Shown: positions 12,901 through 24,932 of the stretch, in pieces
How the letters are laid out: each line of letters opens with the position of its first letter
Position numbering within the stretch: position 1 is the first letter of the stretch
DNA from: Glaciozyma antarctica PI12
Lineage: Eukaryota; Basidiomycota; Microbotryomycetes; Kriegeriales; Camptobasidiaceae
Direction of reading: 5' to 3'
NCBI GenBank assembly: GCA_002917775.1
Contig: KZ627161.1
Span: 1,048,256-1,104,852, forward strand
DNA length: 56,597 bases
Made by a program: the position numbers and the translations under genes
The notes under the pieces: generated by a model
What the model was told of the DNA's origin: nothing
Seen by the model: only the letters and a program-made list of their open reading frames with translations
Databases searched by the model: none

Positions 12901-15013
12901 GAGCGATGAACAGGGAGAAGGGGAGAAGGACGTACCTCGACCGTCCATTCCGTCCATGAGCGCGAGGAGGGTCGAGACGATCGAAGCGTGGATCTGCTCC
13001 TGCTTGCTGCTGCGAACGGGTGCGAGTCCTACGAGCGCCATATAATCAATGCACTGCGCTTTGAGAGGATGAGGGAGAACGCACCATCAATCTCGTCGAA
13101 GAAGATGATGCTGGGCTGGCACGCCTTGGCCTCCTCGAACAGCAGTCGGAGCTGACGCTCCGCCTCTCCGACCCATTTCGACAAGCAATCCGCTCCCTTG
13201 CGCATGAAGAACGCTGCGTCCCTCATCAGCCTCGATCCCTTCGCACGATACTGCGAGACTCACAAATCTTGCGACCCTCGGTACTGCAACTCGCCGCCAA
13301 TGCCCGCGCGAGGAGCGTCTTTCCCGTTCCGGGAGGGCCGTGGAAGAGGACTCCTCGGGGAGGAGTGATGTTGAATCGCTCGAAGACTTCGGGGTAGAGG
13401 AGAGGGAGGGAGACCATCTCCTTGAGCTGCTGGATGTGGGACCCGAGCCCGCCGACCGAGTCGAACGAGACGGTCGAGGAGACGCCCAGAGGATCCGTAT
13501 CTGCGAGAGCTGCGTAGTGGCGTCAGTGGGTTGTACGCGGGGAGAGAGGAGGAAGGGACGAACTCGCTGCGTTGCCGACTTTGCCGAGGTTGTTGGGAGT
13601 CCCAGCGGCGGTCATGTCGAGGTTCGCTCCTCCTGCGAGCATACCTCCTCCTCCTCCACCGAATCCAGCAGCGGCGGCAGCGGCGTTCGAAGAGAATAGG
13701 GCGGCCTTTCGAGGAGTCGAAAAGTTGGGGACGTCGTCGTCCGAGTCCTGCGAGAGTGCGATTCGTCAAAGTAAGCTCCTGCCCTCTCCCGCGCTCGGAT
13801 GGAGCAACGCACCGAATCGACTGGTGCTCCCTTCTCGGGGTACAGCGCCGCCCACTGCGCGCCCGTCATGTTGTGAGGCAAGCCGCTGAAAGGGTCCTCG
13901 GTCGCGCGTCCCTTGCCCTTGTTCTTCGACTTCTTGTCGGGAAAAGCTTCGAGAGGAGGAATGGTGTAGTAGTCGATCTTGGCCTTCTGACGAAGCTTGC
14001 GGCGCGGCATCGGTCCGACGTCGTCGTCGTCGTCGTCGTGCAAATCGAGTCCGTCGTCCGTGTCGCTCGAAATCTCGGAATGGTGCTCCATGCTCCATGT
14101 CGAACGAGACGTCTACGTCGGCCTTTTGGCTGTTGCGAGTGGCGCGGGGCTTGGGTTCGCTCTTCTGCGTGAGAGTATCCTGCCTCGAGGTCCGCCGAGC
14201 GCGATCCTGCTCCTTGCGCTCCTGCTCCTCGCGCGCCTTTTTCGCCTCCTGCCTACTACTCCGCTTGCGCTCTCCGTACCCGTCGTCCTCGCGATCGTAG
14301 TCGTCGTCCGGCTCGACAAAGTCGCTCTTGCGCGACGACGATCCTCCACGACGAAGACCTCCGCGCTTATTGGGCTTGAAGTCCTCCTCCTCCTCCTCGG
14401 ACGTTCCAGCGGTGTACATCGCCGGTCGAAGGGTCCTCCGTCCGTGCAAGGTCGTGGTAGGAATGAGACGCGGTTGACGCTCGACGTAGCCGTCGTCCGA
14501 GTCGGACTGCTGAATCTTCCTCGGTCTCCCTCTCCCCCTCTTCGGCGGCGGCAGCGCATCGTCCATCTCGGCGTCCTCGTCCAGCTCTCCCTCCCCATCG
14601 AACTCTCCCTCATCATCACTATCCTTGACGACCCTCCTAGCCCTCAACGTCCTCCCTCCCACACTCTTCTCCTCCTCTCCCTCTCCCACCCCACTCCCAT
14701 TAACAAACGCGTCGTCCTCCGCGAATTCGGGCGCCACTTGCTCCGACGCGTCGAAATCCCGGTCGGCAACTTCTCCCCTCGTCGCGCGCCCTGAAGGCTG
14801 ACTATCGTGCGAGGCGTACCCTCCCTCATCAGCGCCTTGGGAGAGCATGGGAGAGCCTTTGCTGGATCGGCGAGTGGCGCGGGAGGTGGAGTCGGCGGGG
14901 AGGGGGAGTAGGGAACGAAAGTAGGAACGTCGGGGAACGAACATCGGAGGATGAGGATGAGTGGGACGAGTTGGAGGGAGAGTGGGGGTGGGTCGGCGTT
15001 CTTCTCTAACCAC
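9949..15013 (-). CDS. YTA7: YTA7/ATAD2-type bromodomain AAA+ ATPase
   Basis: This nuclear chromatin ATPase acts on histone H3-H4 and nucleosome density. Reading down the minus strand, the N-terminal part (15013-13600) is acidic and disordered, with an AT-hook-like KRGRGRPRK near 14535-14510. The first AAA domain has Walker A FHGPPGTGKT (about 13345-13316) and Walker B IIFFDEIDG (about 13109-13083), then [20 protein letters not shown] (about 12872-12813). The second AAA domain has a degenerate Walker A, GEPGLGQS (12109-12086), with Gln in place of Lys, as is usual for this family's inactive second domain. A bromodomain-like region (about 11340-11080) reads DLYKGFYHTPDDFLADI and ends QMVNHSKVMIDQTFD. 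The C-terminal 350 residues are low-complexity and acidic. A 60-nt intron at about 11350-11410 is a multiple of three and has no stop, so it can be mistaken for coding. A 7-bp tandem duplication at 14084-14097 breaks the N-terminal frame. The start may lie a little upstream or at the internal ATG 14944. Confidence 0.88.
14084..14097 (+). repeat. 7-bp tandem duplication (GCTCCAT x2) in YTA7
   Basis: Two perfect head-to-tail copies of GCTCCAT (ATGGAGC on the coding strand) sit inside the YTA7 N-terminal exon. With one copy the protein would read from ...DVSFD straight into MEHHSEISSDTDD without a frame change. With two copies the upstream frame runs into an unrelated Arg-rich frame. It is therefore either a slippage mutation, an assembly artefact, or a sign that translation begins at the downstream Met (14091). 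Confidence 0.75.
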
Positions 15014-15442
15014 TTTGCTGTTGAGAACTTGATAGTTGAGCGGGGTTGAAGGGGAGGGCTGTCGGCGGGGAAGAGGTGAGCTAAGTTGTTGGTTGAGTCG
15101 TTGGCTGTTGGATGAGTTATGTCGTTCAAGTTCATTCCTTTAGTCCCATTGAGCTGGGACAGAAGGGGTCGGGGCTTGGTCGACTGAGTCGCGTAACGAC
15201 GTGACTGTGCTGGGGAAGGGAGAAGTCGAAACCTCGCTTCTGCCTTTGAGGTTCACGCGACCCTCTCTCGATTCTGGTCGTTGCTCTTCAATCCTTCCTA
15301 CGCCATTTCATCCTTGATGGATCTGTCGATTCTGAACGTTTAGAACGTCGTAACGAGGTCGACAGAAAAGACGTGAAACTTTGAGCAAACAGGGAGGAGC
15401 TGGACAGTACTGGCGCAGGGGAGAGGTTGACCTCCCTCAGCT
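15014..15442. other. Divergent intergenic region (YTA7 / small unknown gene)
   Basis: About 430 bases between a minus-strand start and a plus-strand gene. No conserved coding is seen. Part of it may be the YTA7 leader, since a minus-strand Met at 15135 opens another frame over the YTA7 start. No specific promoter element is recognised. Confidence 0.35.
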
Positions 15443-16080
15443 TTGACTCTCTTCACCTCGAGCTTGGAAGCTGATACGACTCAGGACCTCGAGAAAGCTT
15501 CTACGCCTCTAGCTCAAGCGCAAGTCGCTCAAGTCGCTCACTCAGCCTCGTTCGCGCCTCAGTCGCGACCGCCGCCTCAACACGCCAAACACTCGTTCTC
15601 AACAACAACACCTCGTTCCAGTTGCCAGCTCACTAGTTGCGTTCGTGACGTTATGCAAGCGCGGATAGAGGAGCTAGGACGGCGCACGCTGGGGAACGGC
15701 CAAGATACCGTCAGCCCTCAACGCCGGCGAGAGAAGCACCACCTGACTCTCCTTTCTCGCAGAGCTACCAGGCGCCAGAGTGGTACCTTGAAGCTCTTGC
15801 GCAGCTCCAGGAGATTCACGCTGGAGAGGAGAACTTTCTCACCTTTCTTGGAGGCGGGACCGGCTGTGCGTCGTTCATCTGGAGGAGGGCTGAGAGGGGA
15901 GGGAGCTGACGCGTTGCGTTCGCAGACGGAGAGGTTGACTGCGGCGCGTGCGTGGAGCGGATCAGCTTGAGGCGCTCCGAGAGCTTTGACATCGAGGGAG
16001 GTGGGATGCTACGCGGCTTCGGATCCTTTGAGGCCTTCTCTGTGGGCTCGAATCGCATCTGGTACGGTGCGCGAAGCTAA
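15443..16080 (+). CDS. Small unknown protein upstream of the SNF2 gene
   Basis: Family not recognised. A plausible gene model uses an exon ending near 15708 (MQARIEELGRRTLGNGQ at 15653-15703). A GTCAGC intron with a CTGAC branch point follows, then an exon encoding YQAPEWYLEALAQLQEIHAG and FLTFLGGGTG (about 15765-15868). A second intron has a GTGCGT donor and a GCTGAC branch point, and the last exon encodes GEVDCGACVERISLRRSES and GGGMLRGFGSFEAF before TAA 16078-16080. The matching splice phases across the first two joins support it. The in-frame Met at 15443 would add a Ser/Gln/Pro-rich leader; Met 15653 is the alternative start. The stop lies within an intron-like sequence (branch CTAAC, acceptor CTGCAG before 16095), so the protein may instead continue with an Arg-rich tail that overlaps the next gene's start. 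Confidence 0.4.
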
Positions 16081-16247
16081 CACGCGGCTGCAGCAACACC
16101 TCGAGGGAACGGAGCATCAGATGGTTTGCGAAGCTTTGAGGATGTCCGTCGGCGGTGTTTCAGTGAGCTGGCTGAGCTGCGAAGAGCGAGGGCAGGAGCT
16201 GAATCTCGTCGCGTCTTCAGGTCAAGGCCGAGCCTGCGAGCTACGCC

Positions 16248-19200
16248 ATGGACGTGGACGTCAAACCTCTCCCTCTCCTCCCATCTTCCACTGCGTCCCG
16301 CGTCCTCCAGCCCTTCCCATCCGGCACCAAGCCCAAGCTCCCCTCCTCCTCGGCCTCCCTCAAGCGCTCTTCTCCTCCCGCCACCCCTCTCCCGCGCCTC
16401 GTCTTCAATTCCGCGACGCGCAAGATCAGGCACCGCACCCTCTCCCCCGTCGCCTCGACCTCTCAATCGCGCGGCACGCTCTCCTCGATCGCGTACGACA
16501 TCTCCTCGGACGAGGAAGAGGTCGTTTTGCTAGACGACGACGTCGAGATGGTCGAGTCGGGATCGAAAGGGAAGAGCAAGGTCGTCGAGGTGGATAGGAA
16601 GCCGGTGCCAATCGTGATCGACAGCTCGGACGACGAAGCCCCGCCAGCGAGGAAGCCGCTCTCCAAGCCCGCCAAACGCGTTCCTGCGATCGTCCTCTCC
16701 TCCGACGACAGCGACTCGGACCTCAAACCCTTGAATCCCTCGGCCAAAGCCCTCGGCAAAAGTCGTCAAGTCGACTCGTCCTCCGACTCGGAAATCGAGA
16801 TCATCCCCAGCACCTCGACGCGCAAGAAGTCCCGTCCCTCGCTCTCCGCCTCCGCCTCCACTTCCCCCGTCCCGTCCTCGACCTCCACCGACACGCGCGC
16901 CCGAGTCCTCGAAATGACGATCCGCAACTTCGCGACCAAGTACGCCACCTACGGCCCCACTCGAACTTCTCGCAAGCTCGACCTCCAACGCCAAGCTCGC
17001 GCTCTCTCCGTCGACTGGTCCAAGTTCTCCCACCTCTTTGGCGCGATTTCGACGCCCGAATCAACGAGGAAGAAAGGGCTTAGCGTCGTCGAGCGTCTCG
17101 CGGCGCAGGATAGGGCGATCGAGGAGGAGGCGAGGAGGAAGGAGGATGCCAAGGAGCGGATCAAGGTGGAGAAAGTGGAGAAAGTTGAGGCGAGGAAGAA
17201 GGTGGAGAGGAAGGTTAGGGAGGGGGAGAAGGGGTTCGTTCGAAAGGCGCCGGAGAACGTCGATGCGCTTCAGGCGGCCTTGGAGAGGAATTTGAGGAGG
17301 AAGAAAGAGGAGGACGTCAAGAGCGAGCGAGCGCCGAAGGAAGCGACGGCGGTGGTGAGGGCGGGAGAACAGGCGGCGTTGCAGGAGTTGTTTGGCGACG
17401 AGATGCCGGCGGAGGGACCTGCTAAGGCGCCGCAGAAAGCGTTGCCGGTTGAGGAGATGGATGAGGAGGAATTGGCGGCGAACAGGAATGACGTCGAGGT
17501 CTTTTTGAGGGAGCATCGCGAGAGGAGGTTCGAGGGTGCGTTCTTTTTTTTCGCTATGGTGTGCGGTTCGCTGATTATGACCGCAGCTGCTGTATCCGTC
17601 AACGAGGCTGCTGCGAAGCTTGGATTACCCGATCAGGAGACGCCGCTCGAGGGGATGCGCATCAAGTTGCTGCCGTTCCAGATCATCAGCGTCGCGTGGA
17701 TGGCGGATCGAGAGATGGACAAGCAGTCGCCCGGAGGAATTTTGGGGGACGACATGGGACTCGGGTACGTGCTCGGTCTTCTCAGCTTCGTCGTGCGAGG
17801 TGCTGATGGCGAGCGTTGTCGTAGGAAGACCGTTCAGGCCCTCGCTATCATCGCGAGTCGTCGTTCGACGGATCCGGAGATCAAGACCAACCTCATTGTC
17901 GTGTACGTCGCTCGCTTCGTACGCACCGTCCTGAATCACTCGCTCACGTGTCTCCGCCATAGGCCTCTCTCGTTGATCGAACAATGGGCGAGCGAGATCA
18001 AGACGAAGGCGATCGGGCTCAGCGTCGTCATCTACCACGGATCCAACAAGAAGAAGCCCAAGACGAAGGAGCAGCTCATGACCTACGACGTCGTCATCAC
18101 CACGCACGGAACGCTCAGCGGAGAGTGCGTCGAATTCCGTCGCTTTCGGCGCTGTGGTGGGCTGACCCTGCGTTCTCGTTTCTCCAGGTTCAGGTTCGGA
18201 AGCGAAGGAGGGACAGCCAAGGCAGGCTTGCTCTTCCAGTGCCTGTTCTATCGCGTGGTGATTGACGAGGCGCACATCGCGAGGAACGCCGTCACGAGGA
18301 TCTCGAACGCGGTCGCCAAGGTCGACGCAGTCTATCGCTGGTTGCTCACTGGGTGCGTTCCTCCCTCCTCTCTTGCTCAGGAACAGCTCGGTGAACATCC
18401 CGATAGGACGCCGGTCATCAACAAGCTCACCGACGTCTTTCCGTACTTCCGATTCCTTCGCTACCGCCCTTGGTGTGTCGCGAAACACTTCAAGGAGTTC
18501 ATCACCAAGGTCGAGAAGAAGGACGCCATTCAGGCGGGAAGGACGGCCGATGCTGCGCTGTCGAAGATCTTGCTGCGACGGAAGAAGGACGACCTTTTTG
18601 GAGGGAAAGCCTCTTGTCGACCTTGTTCGTCCCTTCGTTTTTTCGCGCGGAACCGGGAATCTCGCTGACGATGTTCTTCCGTGCGCAGAAAGCCAAGACG
18701 ATGGAACTTATCGTGCTGCACTTTGACGAGGAGGAGCGACGAATCTACGGTGCGTGTTTGTGCTTTCTCTTCGTTGAGGCGCCGCTGACTCGCGTTGCGT
18801 AAAAAGATGCGGCTGAGGAGGAAGCTCAAGTCGTTGTCCAGCGCTACCTCAAGGCGGGATCTCTGATGAAGAACATGTCGATCATCCTCACCCTCATCCT
18901 CCGACTTCGGCAAGCGACTCTCCACCCCTCGCTCCTCTTCGAAGACCCGACTCCCGCCGACCTCGGCGACGAGATCAAGCGCGCAAGGAAGGCCCTGGGC
19001 GACGCTGCGGTCGACGATTTGAGGAAGAAGCGGCTCGAGTTGGCGGTCGAAGCGCTTACGGCCGAAGCTAAGCGCAAGGAGAAGCTTCGCAATGAGTCGC
19101 TGGAGGAGAGGCTGCGTAAGGAGAAGCTGCAGGCTGAGGGCAATATCGAGGAGGACGACGAGCGGTTCGACTACGACGAGTGTCCTGTTTGTGAGCTGCT

Positions 19201-20671
19201 CTCGTCGTCTCGTCGAATGCGTGGTTCTTCGCTGACGTCTCTGTCGCAGGCATGGAGCCGATCGAGAAGGGCAGTGGCGTCGTTACGCCCTGCAGGCATC
19301 TTTTCTGCAGACCTTGCGCGGCCGAAGTCCTCTCGGCTGCAGCTCCCGAGGCTGGTCTCGAGGACCCAGGAGGAGCTCCCGCTTGCAAGAAGAACGAACG
19401 ACCGTGCCCCAAGTGCGTACCGTTCTTAGCCTCTCTCCGCCGCTACCGACTGACGAACGCGAAACGTGTAGCTGTCGTCAGCCGTTCTCTGAGGCGAGCC
19501 TCTTCCTCCTCGACGCTTTCGAACCGTCGCAGCAAGAGATTGCGGAGGCGACGCAGGGCCTCGTCCTTCGCGACGACAAGCGCGACGTCAAGCCGAACAT
19601 GAGCAAGGAGGATGAGTACAACCGCTCTCAGTACTCTCTTTCGGGCATCGTTCCTTCGACCAAGGTACGTCTGTGAGAGCATACATATGTGGGAGGCTGA
19701 GCTCACGGTGTTTCGAATTCAGATGAACCACGTTCTCGAGCGACTCCTCGCCTGGCGCAAGGAGGACAAGGAGATCAAGACGATCGTCATCTCTTCCTTC
19801 GTTCAAGGTACGTCGTCGCCGCTAGCTTGCGAAGTCACGCTCACCCTCTCGCGACGCAGTTCTCGATCTCGTCGACAACTTTCTCACTACGAACCGGATC
19901 GCTTCCGTCCGCCTTCAACGAGACTGCACCGCTCAGGATCGCAAGGACGCGCTCAAGACTCTCGCTGAGGATCCCAAGGTCCGAGTGATGCTCCTTTCGC
20001 TCAAGGCAGGCGGTGGTAGGCTCTCATTCCCTTCACGACCTGCCTCGGTTGACGTGGCTCGCAGTCGGACTCAACTTGACTATGGCGTGTCGTGTCATCA
20101 ACATGGACCTAGCCTGGGTAAGGAATCTGCTGCGATCTCCGGAGTCGACGAAAGCTGACTTGCGCTCGCTTCGCAGTCGGAAGCCGTCGAGATGGTTCGT
20201 GTTCCGCTTCGCACGCGTCTGATACCTCGCTGATGCCTGTCTTTCCTTTCCAGCAAGCCTGCGACCGAGTTCACCGTCTCGGCCAGTCCCGAGACGTACT
20301 CGTTGAACGCCTCACAATCTCGGACACCATTGAGGTGCGTTCTTTCTTTGGCGCGACGCGAGGGAGCCCTTCTCCGCTGGCTGAGTACTGAGATCGTGTT
20401 CAGGCTGACATGCCTTGCCTTCCCAGCAACGCATTCAGCTTCTTCAAGAACGCAAGCGTCTTCTCTCTGACATGGCTCTCCGCGAAGGTCAAGGTGCTCC
20501 GGGACGCGTCGGACCCATCACGGTACCAGAGCTTCTCGGCGTAAGTTTCTCGTCTCTACTTTGCAGGATCTTGCGCTGAGTATCCTGATGGGACAGCTGT
20601 TCAACCTTGATCGCTTTGGGAAGCGCAAGAACAAACCGGGAGGAGCTCGGCCAGGGTCGCCGCACTTTTAG
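16248..20671 (+). CDS. SNF2-family DNA translocase with embedded RING (ULS1/RAD5 group)
   Basis: Proteins of this group are nuclear Swi2/Snf2 translocases with a RING finger placed between the two helicase lobes; ULS1 acts on SUMO-modified DNA-bound proteins. The N-terminal 450 residues are Ser/Asp-rich and include several SUMO-interaction-like patches: EEVVLLDDDVEM (about 16514), PIVIDSSDDE (about 16606), AIVLSSDDSD (about 16687) and EIEIIPS (about 16794). The ATPase lobe starts LLPFQIISVAWMADREM (about 17670), with Walker A DDMGLG-KT split by an intron at about 17765-17825 and the DEAH box at 18264-18275. The RING motif CPVC...CRHLFCRPC...CPKCRQPF runs through exons 19175-19505. The C-terminal lobe (19725-20330) includes VISSFVQ, VMLLSLKAGG-VGLNLT and DRVHRLGQSRDV. 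GTGCGT introns interrupt the gene throughout. The RAGS/LRLRQATLHPSL region resembles ULS1 more than RAD5. The exact subfamily is inferred. Confidence 0.85.
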
Positions 20672-20886
20672 TAGTCGCTTGTTATTCATATTCCCCTAGC
20701 TTTGCAGCATTCATCGTAACTAGCTTGTCGCCAGCGAACTTGAGAAAGAAGGAAGGAGCTGAGAGGGGTCACGGTGGACTTGGACGCCCTCGCTCCTCGT
20801 CTCCTCGGCTCCCCTCCTCACTTCCCACCTTTCTCGCTTTCCCCACCCGCGTAGGTGCAGAACTTTACAGCAGAACAAGCTCCACG

Positions 20887-23800
20887 ATGTCGCGCTGGGA
20901 CGACTACGTGGACGCGCCCAGTGGCACGAGCGCACTTGCCCTCCCCGTCGCCGGATTCGAGGGCGGTGAGGGAGGCGTGTACGGCGGAGGGGCAGGAGAC
21001 GAGGTGAGTTCCGTTTTGGCAGAACGTAGAGCGATCTTGAGGGTGCGGAGGAGTCAGCAGTCGCCGCTGCCGTGCTCGAAGCTGGGGGTGCCTGGGTGGA
21101 GCTGACGCTCTCTGTCCCCTGCAGGTCGACGATACGCCCATATTCTCCCTAGGACGAGTCCAGTTCGCCCTACCGTCTCCACTCCATTCCCTCTCCTGCA
21201 CGTCCAACATCCTCCTCCTCACCCTCTCCGGCCTCCCTCGCCCCTCCAACACCTCCTCAGCCGGCGGGCAGTCTCCCCAGCTCATCCGCATCGATCTCGA
21301 CAAGCCCACCGAAGTCGAGAACATCGATCTCCCCATCCCTCCGCCAGTCACCACTCGCGACGGCGTCGTCAGCGCTCTCCATCGCGTCCATGTGGATCCG
21401 ACCGGCCGGCACGTCCTCATCTCGACCACGAACGGCGACAACTTCTACGTCTTTATCGGTACCTTGCCAATAGGAGGAGCGCCGACATCAGGCCGGAGAG
21501 CGAAGCCGCTGGCGCGGTTGAAGGGCGCCATCATCGAGTCCGTCTCCTGGACTCCCTCCTCCACTTCCGCCTCGTCCGCCTCCTTCTCAACGCGCGAGAT
21601 CCTCCTCGGTACGGCGAACGGACAGATCCTAGAGACGACTCTCCTCGACCCCTCCCTCGCCGAATCCTCGTCCTTCTCCATCCCCGTCCCAGGTCGCTCA
21701 GGCGCGCCGGAGCGGTATGTTAAACTCTTGTACACGCTGCCGGAGCGACAAGGAATCACTGGACTCAAGTGCGAGACGTGGGGAAAGCGGGCGACGATTA
21801 TCGCGACGACCAAGACGCGGATTTACCAGTTTGTGGCGAGCTTGAGCGGGAAGAAGGACGAGGAGGGAGGGATGCTCGAGGCGGCTTTCCAGCCTTACGT
21901 GTCGGGAGAGGCGCAGCCTAGTAAGTGGCTCGCTGGCCTGCGACGGAGAGTGGGCGCTGACTGCTTGCAGAATCGTTGGAGCTTCCTGGCGAACCGCTCA
22001 ACTCGGAGCTGCACTTTTTCGCACCCTTGCGCACCGATTCGAAGGGATCCATCATCGGGATCAACCTACCCAAAACCGTCGCTTGGCTCACTGGTTAGTC
22101 CGATCCGTTCTGGTTTCGAGATCCTCACTGACGAACCTTCGCAGGACCTGGCATCTACCACGGCGCTCTCACCTTCGCTCCCCCTTCCTCCGACCACCTC
22201 CACCCCGGCGACGGCGTCATCGAATCCGCCTCCCTTGTTCCTTACCCCGCCGAGCCTTCCTCACCTACGCACCTTTCTTCGGGCTTCCCTGAACGCGACA
22301 AGTTCGCCGAAGAAGATGGGAAGCTCGAGATGCCCATCAGCATGGCGTTGACCGAGTGGCACTTTATCCTGCTGTACGAGGACAAGATCCGCGTGATCGG
22401 ACTGCTGAGTGACAAGGTCGTGTACGAGGAGGCTCTTGACCTTGTGCGTTGAGCTGTTCTCTGCGAAAGTGCTGCCGCTGACTCCCCGACGCAGCCTCCT
22501 GGCGTTCGGCCCATCCGCCTTTCGACTGATCCTCTTCGCAAGACGTACTGGATGCATACCGACCAGTCCATCTTCGAGCTCGTCGTCAAGGACGAGGACC
22601 GCGACGTCTGGAAGATCTACCTCGCTCGCTCGAACTGGGAGCTTGCACGTCGCTATGCCAAGGTCCGTTTTGATACCAACTACAGCGCGCTCTGAATCTA
22701 AATACGGTCGCTCGCAGACTTCTCGTCAGCGCGATAACGTCCTCGCAGCCGAAGCGGACGCCTACTTTGCCTCGGGTCGCTATATCCAGTCCGCGCAGTG
22801 CTACGCTCAGTCCTCAAAAAGCTTTGAGGAGGTCGTTCTTCGCTTCGTCGACAAGAACGAGCGAGATGCCCTGCGGTACTATCTCGGAGCCAAGCTGGAG
22901 CGTCTACGACGAACAGTGAGCTCGCTTCCCCCGACTTGTGGCGACATCGCTGATACCTCTCCTAAAGGACTTGACGCAACGAATGATGCTCGCGACATGG
23001 CTCGTTGAGATCTACCTTTCGAAGATTAGCCAGCTCGAGGATATCGCCGCTGCCGAGCGCGCTTCGGAGGACGTCGAGAATTACAAGATGGAGAAGGGCC
23101 TGATCGAAGATGACATGCGACAGTTCCTTACGACCTATAAGGTGAGCTGCTGCGCTGCTCTTTTGCTCTCTGCTTCCGCTGATACCTCGCGACCCGCAGG
23201 ACAACCTCGACCCCAAGACGGTCTTCGACCTCCTCGTGAGCCACGGTCGAGATGAGATGACGCTCTACTACGCTGGCATCGTTGGCGACCACGAACGGAT
23301 CATTACTCACTGGATTCTCGAGGAGGACTGGCTCAAGGCGCTCGAGGCTCTCAACAAGCAGGTTCGTCGTTCGACTCTGCCTCTCTCCACCGCAGGCACT
23401 GATTCGGCTTCGCAGGAGAACCTCGACCTCTACTACCGCTTTTCCCCCGTCCTTATCCGTCGATCACCTCAGCAAGCCATCGAAACCTTCATGCGCCAAC
23501 CCAACCTCGACGTCCGCCGACTCATCCCCGCCATGTCTCCCCCGAAACGCTCTCCCTCCGATACCCGCTTCTCCATCAAATACCTCCAGTACTCGATCCT
23601 CCAACTCCAGAACACCGACGCCTCGGTGCACAATACCCTCCTCACACTCTACGCCACCGACCCCTCGCCCGACGAAGACGAAGCCGAAACTTCCTCGCCG
23701 CCAGCCCCGACAACCCCCTCACCACCGCACCTTACTACGACCTCGATTACGCTCTCCGCCTCTGTCGGTCGAACAAGCGCGTTCAGGCGTGCGTGCTCAT

Positions 23801-24811
23801 CTACTCCAAGATGGGGCTGTTCGAATCGAGCGTCGACCTCGCACTCGCGAACGACGACCTCGAGCTGGCCAAGATCAACGCCGACAAGCCCGAGGACGAC
23901 GACATCCTTCGCAAGAAGCTGTGGCTCAAGATCGCTCGCTACGTCGTCGGCCAGAAGAACGACATCAAGACGTGCGTTCCGATTCCCTTTTCCCGCTTAA
24001 GCTTACGCTGACACCTGGCGCAGTGCGATGCGGTTCCTCGAAAGCACCGACCTTCTCAAGATCGAGGACATCCTCCCCTTCTTCCCCGACTTTGTCGTGA
24101 TCGACGACTTCAAGGACGAGATCTGCACCGCTCTCGAAGGGTATTCGGCGCACATCGAGCGGCTCAAGGAGGACATGGACGAGGCGACTCGGAGCGCGGA
24201 AGCGATCAAGGGAGATATCGCCGACTTGCGGAACCGTTTCGTCGTCGTCGATGCGGCGGAGAAGTGCGGGAGCTGTGGGCAGACGCTCCTCACGAGGCAG
24301 TTCTACGTCTTCCCATGCCAGCATGCGTTCCATGCGGATTGCCTGATCAAGGAAGTGAGTCTTCATGCTCTTCTCGCTCTCGATTCGCTCGCTGACAGCA
24401 GCGCAGGTCACGAAGCATCTCAGCCCCGCCAACCTCCGCCGCATGCTCGACCTCCAATCTCAGCTCTCCCCTCCCTCCCCCAATTCCACCGCCACACCCG
24501 CTCGCCCGCGTCGAGCCCTCGAAGACAGCCGCAAGCTCGCTGTCGCCTCCGTCCAAGGCCTCGACCAGCTCCGCAAGCTCGTCCTCCCCGACGCGCTGCT
24601 AGGGATCATCGGCGGTGCGATACCGGGTACGACGAAACTGCGGGACGCAGGGACGAGCGGGGCGATGAGCAGTAGTGCGAAGAAGGAGGCGGGGGAGAAA
24701 CAGGGACTTGTGGAGGCGTTGGACGATTTGCTCGCGAGTAGCTGCGTGCTGTGCGAGGGGGCGATTACGAGCGTGGATAGGCCGTTTGTAGACGATGGAG
24801 AGGAGATGTAA
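20887..24811 (+). CDS. VPS18: VPS18 (HOPS/CORVET core subunit with RING)
   Basis: VPS18/PEP3 is a core subunit of the HOPS and CORVET tethering complexes on endosomes and vacuoles. The N-terminal beta-propeller part reads from FSLGRVQFALPSPLHSLSCT (about 21140) through LPKTVAWLTGPGIYHG (about 22070-22165). The Pep3/Vps18 signature region follows (MALTEWHFILLYEDKIRVIG near 22343-22402), then YWMHTDQSIFELVV. Helical repeats include VLRFVDKNERDALRYYL and VFDLLVSHGRDEM. The C-terminal RING-H2 begins CGSCGQTLL...FPCQHAFHADCL (24265-24350) and is completed by CVLCEGA near 24748, with the stop at 24809-24811. At 23687-23691 the frame changes by one base at an AAA run: upstream reads TDPSPDEDEAE and downstream NFLAASPDNPLTTAPYYDL. 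No intron fits, so a missing A is likely. The family call is secure. Confidence 0.92.
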
Positions 24812-24932
24812 TTGCAGTGCTGCACCGCACTCTGGAGCCGTGGCTCGATTGGGAAGCAGGAAAGTACAAAACGTCGCGAAGCTCCTGTCTTCCTTCCTTC
24901 CCTCTCTCCCCACCACAACACTCTGCCCAGCT

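Noticed and set aside
13766-15013. Reading the Arg-rich tail of the 415-codon minus-strand frame as real YTA7 sequence
   Set aside because: After the 7-bp duplication the frame turns into Arg/Ser-rich nonsense while the other frame continues with a sensible acidic and then AAA-linked sequence.
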